Of a stretch of DNA of 33,414 bases, positions 15,360-21,879 are shown piece by piece. This DNA comes from Candidatus Wolfebacteria bacterium RIFOXYB1_FULL_54_12 (GTDB taxonomy: Bacteria; Patescibacteriota; Minisyncoccia; UBA6257; UBA9933), in the NCBI GenBank assembly GCA_001793895.1, contig MGIT01000001.1, forward strand, positions 214,059 to 247,472. Direction: 5' to 3'. A program made the translations under genes and the position numbers. Each line of letters starts with the position of its first letter. Position 1 is the first letter of the stretch. The notes beneath the pieces are model-generated. The model made no database searches. It had not been told where the DNA came from and saw only the letters and a program-made list of their open reading frames with translations.

Positions 15360-16700
15360 GTGAAAGACATCGCAAGCGTATTGTTTAGCCCCAGCTTTCC
15401 GACAGGCCATTTCTTGGACCCGTCGGAACAGGAGCAACTCGTGGCAGGCCTCGCCTACTACGGACTGCTTAAACTGTCCAACGCACGGGATCTGCCCCTG
15501 AAAAAGGGCGGCTTCACGGACATCTACATCAACATCCGTGATTCCCGCAACCACTGGGAGGCCGTCGCGTTCCTCGCCGATCTCTATGCCCCGGCAATGA
15601 AACGCCTGAGGGTAGACTGCTTTGCGGACATACCCCAGGCGGTAAGCCATCTAGCCGGTTCCATAGCCGAGCGCACTCGCCTGCGCATGATTACAATCCG
15701 TGAGCAAGCAAAGGAAGGGCGCGCGACGAAAGGGCTCATCATCGGCAATGTAAAGCCGAGCGATCGGGTTGCGATTTTCGATGATGTCATCACCGATGGC
15801 GGCTCAAAGGCTGCCCCCTACTTCGCACTCTCTGCGATGGGCATCATGCCGTATTTGATCGTCATGGTAGACCGGCAACAGGGCTGGCAGCAAAAGTTCG
15901 CTCAGCTCGGCATCAACATGCCCGTCTGGTCCGCCACCGATCTGCACACCGTCCGTCGTCATGTCATCGACACCTTCGGACTTATGCAACGCTGTGACCA
16001 CGAGATGGAAGAAAAAAACCCGTTCATCGTTTCGCTCGACGGCAAACCGTGGGAGGAAATTCTCCCGATCATCGATGTGCTTCGGCCGTCAGGCTCGATC
16101 TTCAAGATCAACGACCTGTTGCACGACCAAAATCGCACGCACATCGTCCGCGATGTCGGCGTCTACGGCAAGGTCATGGTCGACTTCAAAGGCCACGACA
16201 TTCCGGAAACCGTATACAACTCCTGCATGCGTTATCGGGAGCACCCACCATGGGCGGTCACCGTGCATGCAAGCGGGAATGGCGAAATGGTCCGCGCTGC
16301 TATGAAGGCATTCATGGGCACGCCCACCAAGGTGTTGGCCGTCACGGCGCTCACCTCGCTGAGCGACAACGACTGCAAAACGATCTATGGACACAAACGC
16401 CCCCGTACGGTAAAGCATTTGGCATCCATCGCCAGCGAAGACGGCGGCTGTCACGGCTTTGTCTGTTCGGGAAAGGAAGTGAGTGCGCTTCACTCGATTT
16501 TCCCCGGCCGGACATTCGTCGTCCCCGGAACGCGTTCGCCCGGTGCAGAGGCACATGACCAGAAAAACGTTGTCACCCATGCCGAAGCGCTGAAAAACGG
16601 AGCGACGCACCTCGTCGCCGGCCGCCAATTCCTGCGCGCCCCCGATCCGGTAGCCGAACTCAAGCGCGTCATGACCGAAGAACTCGGCATCGCGCTCTGA
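15360..16700 (+). CDS. Fused orotate phosphoribosyltransferase / OMP decarboxylase (PyrE-PyrF)
   Basis: Bifunctional UMP synthase-like protein making UMP from orotate and PRPP. Residues 1-~210 are PyrE: KGGFTDIYINIRD and the PRPP loop VAIFDDVITDGGSK. Residues ~220-446 are PyrF: FIVSLDGK, the catalytic D-K-x-x-D tetrad in MVDFKGHDIPETV, TVHASGN, VTALTSL, VPGTRSPGAEAHDQ and the phosphate site HLVAGRQFLRAPDPVAEL. The PyrE-first order is that of animal and plant UMPS. It starts at GTG after AGGAGG and uses more GC-ending codons than its neighbours, followed by its own terminator. Together this suggests acquisition by transfer (inference). No other pyrimidine gene is in the window. Confidence 0.93.
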   Translation: MKDIASVLFSPSFPTGHFLDPSEQEQLVAGLAYYGLLKLSNARDLPLKKGGFTDIYINIRDSRNHWEAVAFLADLYAPAMKRLRVDCFADIPQAVSHLAGSIAERTRLRMITIREQAKEGRATKGLIIGNVKPSDRVAIFDDVITDGGSKAAPYFALSAMGIMPYLIVMVDRQQGWQQKFAQLGINMPVWSATDLHTVRRHVIDTFGLMQRCDHEMEEKNPFIVSLDGKPWEEILPIIDVLRPSGSIFKINDLLHDQNRTHIVRDVGVYGKVMVDFKGHDIPETVYNSCMRYREHPPWAVTVHASGNGEMVRAAMKAFMGTPTKVLAVTALTSLSDNDCKTIYGHKRPRTVKHLASIASEDGGCHGFVCSGKEVSALHSIFPGRTFVVPGTRSPGAEAHDQKNVVTHAEALKNGATHLVAGRQFLRAPDPVAELKRVMTEELGIAL

Positions 16701-16724
16701 CCGACCTCCGTCCCCTTTTTTGAT

Positions 16725-16759
16725 AAAACCCCCGACTCGCAAGAGTCGGGGGTTTTTAT
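16725..16759 (+). terminator. Terminator of the pyrE-pyrF gene
   Basis: ACCCCCGACTC paired with GAGTCGGGGGT, loop GCAA, followed by TTTTTATT. Confidence 0.93.
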
Positions 16760-16772
16760 TCCCTCCATCATA

Positions 16773-16799
16773 TATGTACGTCATCAGATGACGTACATA
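16773..16799. repeat. Palindrome b
   Basis: Thirteen-base arms TATGTACGTCATC / GATGACGTACATA around a single A. The centre GTCATCAGATGAC resembles the GTCATCGCAAGAC core of the neighbouring hairpins. Confidence 0.75.
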
Positions 16800-16826
16800 A
16801 TATGGATCCCCCGATTTAGCTAATCC

Positions 16827-16872
16827 TAAATTGTTACAATATTTCGCGACCGCGAAATATTGTAACAATTTA
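16827..16872. repeat. Palindrome c (22-bp arms)
   Basis: Perfect 22-base arms, ending inward in ATTTCGCG and CGCGAAAT, around AC. It is the longest perfect palindrome of the cluster. Flanking sequence 16873-16965 holds nothing else I can assign. Confidence 0.85.
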
Positions 16873-16969
16873 CCCCCCCCTGATTTGAATGTCATTACCA
16901 CAAAGAATGGGTCATGAAAAGCGGCGACTTTCTTTACGCGGGCGGGAATCCATCACCTATTAACACAAT

Positions 16970-16990
16970 TTCCGTCATCGCAAGACGGAA
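16970..16990. repeat. ATCGCAA-loop hairpin d
   Basis: TTCCGTC / GACGGAA around ATCGCAA, immediately upstream (plus) of the 41-bp terminator block. Confidence 0.7.
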
Positions 16991-17003
16991 TATTAAATAC
17001 GCT

Positions 17004-17044
17004 AACAAAAACCCCAGCGGACCTTTCGGCTGACTGGGGCGTTT
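17004..17044 (-). terminator. 41-bp terminator block, copy 1
   Basis: On the minus strand CCCCAG...CTGGGG with an inner CAGC/GCTG pairing is followed by TTTTTGTT. Identical over 41 bases to 18469-18509. It would end the Fic-gene transcript and the small ORF at 17051. Confidence 0.8.
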
Positions 17045-17050
17045 CTATCC

Positions 17051-17173
17051 TTAATATACCGAATATATTTGCGTCATCGCAAGACGCAAATATTTTACAC
17101 CCCAAAATGATCCCCGATTCGGCCCTGGCAGTATTTCGATCATTGCATCAATTGTGCAGCAGGTGGAATTCAT
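17051..17173 (-). CDS. Small ORF (40 aa), conserved with 19548-19607
   Basis: Starts 32 bases after the Fic stop. Its N-terminal part MNSTCCTIDAMIEILP aligns with MHPTYHTIEAMIEMLP at 19607. In the shared part several third-position changes are silent (GCA/GCG, GAA/GAG, CCA/CCG) and replacements are conservative (Asp/Glu, Ile/Met), which suggests selection on the peptide. After residue 16 the two differ, and this copy reads through hairpin e. It could be a small protein or a truncated remnant of a larger gene. No strong Shine-Dalgarno. Confidence 0.4.
   Translation of the reverse strand: MNSTCCTIDAMIEILPGPNRGSFWGVKYLRLAMTQIYSVY
17065..17093. repeat. ATCGCAA-loop hairpin e
   Basis: Eleven-base arms ATATTTGCGTC / GACGCAAATAT around ATCGCAA, inside the small ORF. 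Confidence 0.75.
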
Positions 17174-17205
17174 AGATCCAAAAAAATAATAGAATGCATA
17201 TATTT

Positions 17206-18273
17206 TTAAGAAGCTCTAAAGTAATTATTGACCGCAAATTCAAACTGTTCAATAAATAATTTTTTGAAGTACGAGAGATTATTCCTCTCATAAAACAATA
17301 TAACAGCTTTCTTGTATTCAATCTCGTCAACACTTCGATACGAAAGTGGGCAAAGGTCATACGCCAACAGTACGGCATTTGACATTAACCGGCTCGTACG
17401 CTTATTTCCATCTTCAAATGGCTGTATGTAAGCGATAAGCAACGACAGAAGGAGGGCCTTCCCAAACGGATCCGTCTCATTATTTACTTCGATGCACGCT
17501 TGCTCAAGCGCCTCCCTTATTTGAAATTCATTATCCAATGGGCGATACGCAGTACCGACTATACCAACTGGCATTTTTCGTACATTCGGAGAAATCCCAA
17601 GATTCTTAGTGAGTAGGCGATGCACATGCTCAATATCTCGAACAGAAATCGTCCTAAACGCTTGTTTATTTTTCACAATATAATCAAGCGTGGTCTTATG
17701 ATTTAATATCATAATAGCTTCTTCCTTCTTATGCCCGCTCGCTTCCTTATGTTCTTTGATAAGAGCTTCCGTTTCCAAAAGATTATATGTATTGCCTTCT
17801 ATCTGCGAAGATTTCCAGCTTAGCTCTATGGTCAATCGTTCAAATTCCCGAGCTATGGATCGATCCGCAAGTTGTTCGATGTTGTCCTGATAGACCTTAT
17901 TAAGCTTATGCAAATGGAATAGCTCGTCTTCATAGAGTGGGTCGTGTACCAATGGAAATAAGGCAAGATTAAAACGTAACTGAGCCTCCCGCTTATCCGC
18001 CTCTTTTTTAAAATAGTGGTCGACATCTATTTTTTGCAAAAGACTATATCGCCCCGATATTGCATATGTGATTGCGCGCCCACTCCCTCCCCGCTCGATC
18101 AGCCCAAGACGCAATAACGCATTCAGGTCTCGATTAACTGTTACTTTCGCTATTTCGCCGAATTGTTTTTGTATCACGCCGACTATTTCCGAAATGCCCA
18201 AATACCCCCTGTCTTGCAACAGGTTTATGATAAAATCTTGACGCTTGTTCAGTTTCTGCCCAATATTTTTCAT
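17206..18273 (-). CDS. Fic-domain protein with N-terminal winged helix; catalytic His replaced by Gln
   Basis: Fic proteins transfer AMP or other nucleotide moieties to target proteins. Residues 1-~75 form a winged helix-turn-helix (VTVNRDLNALLRLGLIERGG), probably DNA-binding. Residue 155 starts the self-inhibitory motif SSQIEGN (class II, N-terminal helix), with Glu159 expected to block ATP. The Fic core is IQPFEDGNKRTSRL. The first residue of the H-P-F-x-D/E-G-N signature is Gln284 (CAG, 17422-17424) instead of the catalytic His, while Phe, Asp, Gly, Asn and Arg are kept. The protein may bind nucleotide but not AMPylate. The promoter region holds repeated ATCGTATCA sites, suggesting autoregulation. 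AT-rich relative to neighbours. Ends 32 bases before the small ORF. Confidence 0.88.
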   Translation of the reverse strand: MKNIGQKLNKRQDFIINLLQDRGYLGISEIVGVIQKQFGEIAKVTVNRDLNALLRLGLIERGGSGRAITYAISGRYSLLQKIDVDHYFKKEADKREAQLRFNLALFPLVHDPLYEDELFHLHKLNKVYQDNIEQLADRSIAREFERLTIELSWKSSQIEGNTYNLLETEALIKEHKEASGHKKEEAIMILNHKTTLDYIVKNKQAFRTISVRDIEHVHRLLTKNLGISPNVRKMPVGIVGTAYRPLDNEFQIREALEQACIEVNNETDPFGKALLLSLLIAYIQPFEDGNKRTSRLMSNAVLLAYDLCPLSYRSVDEIEYKKAVILFYERNNLSYFKKLFIEQFEFAVNNYFRAS

Positions 18274-18279
18274 ATATTT

Positions 18280-18323
18280 ATCGTATCATTTTTATACTAA
18301 AATCGTATCATTTTTGATACGAT
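18280..18323. promoter_or_regulatory. Probable operator of the Fic gene
   Basis: A 22-bp palindrome, ATCGTATCA-TTTT-TGATACGAT (18302-18323), plus a direct repeat of its left 14 bases at 18280-18293, exactly 22 bp away (two helical turns). It covers the likely -10 (TATAAA) and lies 7-50 bases before the ATG. The protein's own wHTH is the obvious ligand (inference). Confidence 0.7.
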
Positions 18324-18351
18324 TTCGCAACTCTCGCGTACCGCTTTATAA

Positions 18352-18380
18352 AATGTAACGATGTCTGACGTCGTTACATT
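18352..18380. repeat. Palindrome f
   Basis: AATGTAACGATGTC / GACGTCGTTACATT around T, with one T-G pair. Its outer arms match those of hairpin g. Confidence 0.7.
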
Positions 18381-18433
18381 GCATCATATTCCCGTCATCT
18401 CAAGGAGGAGATAGCACGCATCATGGAAATCAA

Positions 18434-18464
18434 AAATGTAACGTCTTGCGATGACGTTACATTT
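18434..18464. repeat. ATCGCAA-loop hairpin g (loop inverted)
   Basis: Twelve-base arms AAATGTAACGTC / GACGTTACATTT around TTGCGAT, the complement of ATCGCAA. Directly precedes the second 41-bp terminator block. Confidence 0.75.
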
Positions 18465-18468
18465 ACCG

Positions 18469-18509
18469 AACAAAAACCCCAGCGGACCTTTCGGCTGACT
18501 GGGGCGTTT
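18469..18509 (-). terminator. 41-bp terminator block, copy 2
   Basis: Same 41 bases as 17004-17044; minus strand stem CCCCAG/CTGGGG then TTTTTG. It overlaps the kinase stop by two bases, so it terminates the Nudix-kinase operon. Confidence 0.85.
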
Positions 18510-19101
18510 ATGTATTCTTCGCCAATATCTTTCGGGTAGCTTGCAGTGCAGTTTCAAAATCTTCAAACACGGCGTAGCCGTATTTTTCTGCTTCTTCTTT
18601 ATACCGTGGCCGTTCGACATTGAAAAACATATTCGCCTCCATTTCCTGCAAACGGGCGTTGTCATCGCTCCAACGCGGGTCTTTCTGATTGCGCTCAAGC
18701 GTTTCCTTATAAGAAGCGCCTATCAGGCAAACACCCGGAAATCCAAGATCACGATGGGCAAGATGGGGGAGAATATTTACGCTCTCAAAAATAACCAAAG
18801 CCGGCTCTTCAGCATATGAATCAATGTGTTCCAAAAATGCAGGCCATAAGGCCTCAGATTGAAGTTTCAAATTTTCCCACATCTGCTCGGGACTGGTAGT
18901 AGTAAGATAGGTTTCCTCGTCTTGGTTGAAATAAAAATTGACCCATTGCTTATACCGGTCATCAAACTCCAAGGCATCTCTAAAATCATCAAGCTTTACC
19001 ACAATACCACCCATTTCTTCGGCAAGCATTGCCGCAAGATACGATTTCCCCGAGGTTGGGATACCTGTTATAAATAATCGCCTTCCTTTATGTTCCCTCA
19101 T
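18508..19101 (-). CDS. P-loop nucleotide kinase-like protein
   Basis: A 197-aa P-loop NTPase. Walker A is FITGIPTSGKSYLA (residues 10-23). A Walker B-like strand ends in ALVIFESVNILPHL, and a basic/charged lid region ERNQKDPRWSDDNARLQEM is typical of small-molecule kinases. LDDFRDAL after the second strand resembles the DD/R substrate pocket of nucleoside or chloramphenicol-type kinases. The substrate cannot be assigned. It overlaps the Nudix gene by four bases (ATGA), so the two are coupled; a joint role in nucleotide or modified-metabolite salvage or house-cleaning is an inference. Confidence 0.75.
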   Translation of the reverse strand: MREHKGRRLFITGIPTSGKSYLAAMLAEEMGGIVVKLDDFRDALEFDDRYKQWVNFYFNQDEETYLTTTSPEQMWENLKLQSEALWPAFLEHIDSYAEEPALVIFESVNILPHLAHRDLGFPGVCLIGASYKETLERNQKDPRWSDDNARLQEMEANMFFNVERPRYKEEAEKYGYAVFEDFETALQATRKILAKNT

Positions 19102-19529
19102 ATATGTATATCCCGTATATGTTTAATGGCCTCAACAAAAACATCTTTCAATTCTTCAAAAGAAAGTTCTTTTAAAACATCTTCTTTCGATTTCCACGCG
19201 ATGCTCGTCAAATCCCCTGTATGGGAAATGTCACTCAATGAATCAGCATTGGCTAAAAATACCGCATAAGACCCTTTTTGTCCTGTGCGTTCGGATTTTT
19301 TACTTCCAAAAATAAATTCGTGCGCAACATCCGTTGGCACGAGCGCATATTGGGTCGGGCTTAACCCCAACTCTTCCTTGACCTCTCGCTGGGCCGTTTC
19401 TTCTAAAGTCTCCCCTGTCTCCCGTCCGCCACCGACAAAGCTGATGTTCCCGGTCTTTGCATTTTGCACAATAAGAAACTCTTGGCGACCGCCATGGTTT
19501 CGATGAAATATAATTATTGCTCCGTTCAT
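19098..19529 (-). CDS. Nudix hydrolase
   Basis: Hydrolyses a nucleoside diphosphate linked to another group. The full Nudix box, G-x5-E-x7-REVKEELG, is present at about residues 34-56 (GRETGETLEETAQREVKEEL). The N-terminal strand GAIIIFHRNHGGRQEFLIVQ and WKSKEDV fit the fold. At 143 aa it is a single-domain enzyme; the specific substrate is not predictable. It heads a two-gene operon with the P-loop kinase, and a 19-codon ORF lies just upstream. Confidence 0.9.
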   Translation of the reverse strand: MNGAIIIFHRNHGGRQEFLIVQNAKTGNISFVGGGRETGETLEETAQREVKEELGLSPTQYALVPTDVAHEFIFGSKKSERTGQKGSYAVFLANADSLSDISHTGDLTSIAWKSKEDVLKELSFEELKDVFVEAIKHIRDIHI

Positions 19530-19547
19530 GGTTTTATGTAATATCCG

Positions 19548-19607
19548 TCAATTCAAATCCGGCAGCATCTCGATCATCGCTTCAATTGTGTGGTAGGTGG
19601 GGTGCAT
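19548..19607 (-). CDS. Tiny ORF (19 aa), conserved with 17051-17173
   Basis: MHPTYHTIEAMIEMLPDLN then TGA. It lies 27 bases after the stop of the coiled-coil membrane protein and 18 bases before the Nudix ATG. The first 47 bases match those at 17127-17173 without gaps (about 79 percent identical), with silent and conservative changes. It could be a small protein, a leader peptide for the Nudix gene, or a decayed gene fragment. Confidence 0.35.
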   Translation of the reverse strand: MHPTYHTIEAMIEMLPDLN

Positions 19608-19634
19608 AATTTTATTATTAAAATAATAAATATA

Positions 19635-20504
19635 TTATTTACCAAGTTTTTTTTGCAAATTAAGCAATATTATATCTTTATTCTCATCTGTAAATGAAAT
19701 TTTTGATAAATCTCTTATTAAATTATCAATTTGCTCATTGCCTTCTTCCTGGATTTCTTTTAATAGCTGTTCGTCCTGAGTAAGTCTTGCTAACGTCCTA
19801 AACACAAGACGCCAATATCCCTGCTTAAAAATATCACTCCCCTCATAAGATTCTAATCTATTTATTATAGAAAGGAGCGTTCTAAATTCATTCATGGGAA
19901 TCTTGTCCCATATATAATGCTCACTCCAAAGCTGATCGATTTCTAATTCCTGAGCTGTAACTTTAAGGTTTTTAATCTCCTCTCTCGCATCACTTTCAAT
20001 TCCCTTGACTTGCTCTTCTGTTTTAGCAATCGTTTTAGAAAATTCTCCTCGTAAGTCAGAAAGCTCATCTTGCACTAATTTTTTTAGTTCAGAGCTCGTA
20101 TTGCTTATCTTTGCCTCCGACGTCGCTTGAGTAACTTTAAATTTTTCGTTTAGTAATTCAAAGTCCTTTTGATTATTTTCTCTCATACCTATTAGACTTT
20201 TTTCTTGTTCATCTATTTTTTTCGCAATTGGACGAAAATTAAAAAGGTAAACTAATCCGGCAAATGCGAGTAAAATAGTAACTGCTATAGTAAGATAAGT
20301 TACATTTAAACTCGCAAGTTGATAAATTGATTCTCGTTGAAAAATGGCTAATTGCAGTAAATAAGAAGCCTCATCAGTAGACTTATTCAAAGCATCTACA
20401 TTTATATTTACAAAAGTAGAGGTAGCGGCAGCACTAACCCTTTCAACAAAAAATAAGCTTACTATCCCAACATATAAAATTGCGCATCTTAATTTATTAA
20501 ACAT
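19635..20504 (-). CDS. Secreted/membrane coiled-coil protein of unknown function
   Basis: Not recognised. A signal peptide (residues 1-~26, hydrophobic ILYVGIVSLFFV, then VSA-AA) is followed by a short exposed segment. A transmembrane helix lies near 65-90 (YLTIAVTILLAFAGLVYLF). Then comes a long charged coiled coil (about 95-170: KKIDEQEKSLIG... SDLRGEFSKTIAKTEEQV) and a helical C-terminal domain. Base composition is clearly more AT-rich than parB and its neighbours. ATG 20504 sits one base after the parB stop and has GGAGA seven bases upstream within parB, so it is probably translated from the parB message. A GTG at 20519 is an alternative. Confidence 0.75.
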   Translation of the reverse strand: MFNKLRCAILYVGIVSLFFVERVSAAATSTFVNINVDALNKSTDEASYLLQLAIFQRESIYQLASLNVTYLTIAVTILLAFAGLVYLFNFRPIAKKIDEQEKSLIGMRENNQKDFELLNEKFKVTQATSEAKISNTSSELKKLVQDELSDLRGEFSKTIAKTEEQVKGIESDAREEIKNLKVTAQELEIDQLWSEHYIWDKIPMNEFRTLLSIINRLESYEGSDIFKQGYWRLVFRTLARLTQDEQLLKEIQEEGNEQIDNLIRDLSKISFTDENKDIILLNLQKKLGK

Positions 20505-20505
20505 G

Positions 20506-21759
20506 TTATATCTCCCCACCCGGGTTTATCCTCTTCACAACTCCGTACAATTCCTCGGGGGAATAGAAGCTGATTACGATCTTGCCGCTGTCGCCGCGCT
20601 TGTCTATGCGCACATCGGTGCCCAGGGCGCTTTTGAGTCTATTTTGCAGGTCGCGCATTTCGAGGTCTTCACCCTGTTGGCCGGCAAAATCGACCCGTGC
20701 GCCCTGTGGTATGGGCGGGTTATGAATGTTCTTTATTTTCGCCTTCAGTTCGCGCACGCTGAAGTTTTTGGTCAACAGGTCGGCAAATAGTTGCTTCTGC
20801 ACCGTCATGTTCGGAATGGAAAGCAATAACCGAGCCTGGCTTTCGTTGATCTGGTTATGTGCCAATGCGTCCTGTATTTCTACCGGCAAGCTCAACAAAC
20901 GCAATGCATTGCCGATGACTTCGCGACTCTTACCAAGCCGTGCGGCCACTTCGCGCTGGGTCATACCAAACTCGTCTTGCAGGCGCGCATATGAACGGGC
21001 CATTTCTATGGTGTCGAGGTTTTCGCGCTGGAGGTTTTCAATGATGGCGAGCTCGAGCTGTTCAGCGCGCTCCGCGGCCTGACGAATGATGACCGGCACG
21101 CGTTCCAAACCGGCACGCTTCGACGCCATCAATCGGCGCTCGCCTGCGATGAGCTGGTATTCTACTTTTGTTCCGCTGTCGGTTTCCGTTTCAACTTTCG
21201 AAACGACCAGTGGCTGTAAAATGCCAAACTCGCGAATGGAACTGGCAAGGTCCTTCAACGCACCCTCGTCAAAATGCTTACGCGGCTGATACGGGTTCGG
21301 TTTGATCTTGTCTACCTCTATGTGAAAGATAGCATCGTGAAGTGCTGTCTTTTTGGAAAATCCGACCGCCCGCTTGGTGGCGGCAAATTCGGAATCATCT
21401 TGTGCAAGCGTATGGTATGCAACATCGCGCGCGACGTCTGCGCGTTCCTGCGGAGTTACTTCGACACCCGCTACATTCGGATACTCGGCCGCTTCATGGA
21501 TCGCCTTGATGGCGCTCTCGGCATGCTGATCGGCGCGCATCTGCTCCGGGTCCACATGGATCACTTCCGCAATTCGCGAAGCATCCTGAGCTTGTCGGAT
21601 AGACTGCGATTGGTTTGGGGCAGGAATGGCAGAAACAGGCACTTGAGGCTGCGCCTGCGGTGCCTGCGGTTGCGTTGAGCCCTGCGCTTGTCCGGTGGAC
21701 TGCTCGGGCTTCTGTGGCTCCCTTGGCGGTATTAATGAATTAAGTCCCTGTCCTATCAT
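20506..21759 (-). CDS. parB: Chromosome partitioning protein ParB
   Basis: CTP-dependent clamp that loads at parS and, with ParA, segregates the chromosome. The ParB/Srx domain is at about residues 145-235: KIKPNPYQPRKHFDEGALKD, then the CTP motif YQLIAGERRLMASKRAG and IENLQRENLDTIEMA. A helix-turn-helix (MTQREVAARLGKSREVIGNA) follows, then a linker and a C-terminal dimerisation domain (DVRIDKRGDSGKIVISFYS). At 417 aa it is longer than usual (~290) because of a ~145-residue N-terminal extension rich in Gln, Pro and Ala. The peptide SIRQAQDAS in it is encoded by a dispersed repeat relic (21581-21606). No parS (TGTTTCACGTGAAACA) was seen nearby. Confidence 0.93.
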   Translation of the reverse strand: MIGQGLNSLIPPREPQKPEQSTGQAQGSTQPQAPQAQPQVPVSAIPAPNQSQSIRQAQDASRIAEVIHVDPEQMRADQHAESAIKAIHEAAEYPNVAGVEVTPQERADVARDVAYHTLAQDDSEFAATKRAVGFSKKTALHDAIFHIEVDKIKPNPYQPRKHFDEGALKDLASSIREFGILQPLVVSKVETETDSGTKVEYQLIAGERRLMASKRAGLERVPVIIRQAAERAEQLELAIIENLQRENLDTIEMARSYARLQDEFGMTQREVAARLGKSREVIGNALRLLSLPVEIQDALAHNQINESQARLLLSIPNMTVQKQLFADLLTKNFSVRELKAKIKNIHNPPIPQGARVDFAGQQGEDLEMRDLQNRLKSALGTDVRIDKRGDSGKIVISFYSPEELYGVVKRINPGGEI

Positions 21760-21785
21760 AATTAATGAGTTAAATGCTTGTGTAT

Positions 21786-21868
21786 TGTCATTCCGAGCTT
21801 GTTGAGGAATCTGAAGTCATAAAGCAGATTCCTCGACTACAAAGAGTACTTCTTCGCTCGGAATGACA
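21786..21868. repeat. TGTCATTCC-type repeat between parA and parB
   Basis: TGTCATTCCGAGC at the left and GCTCGGAATGACA at the right, enclosing GAGGAATCTGAAG and CAGATTCCTC. It fills the gap between parA and parB. Confidence 0.8.
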
Positions 21869-21879
21869 ATCGCGTGTAT

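Noticed and set aside
16965-18510. Integron attC sites around the Nudix-kinase module
   Set aside because: The hairpins lack a GTTRRRY/RYYYAAC pair and there is no tyrosine integrase in the window.
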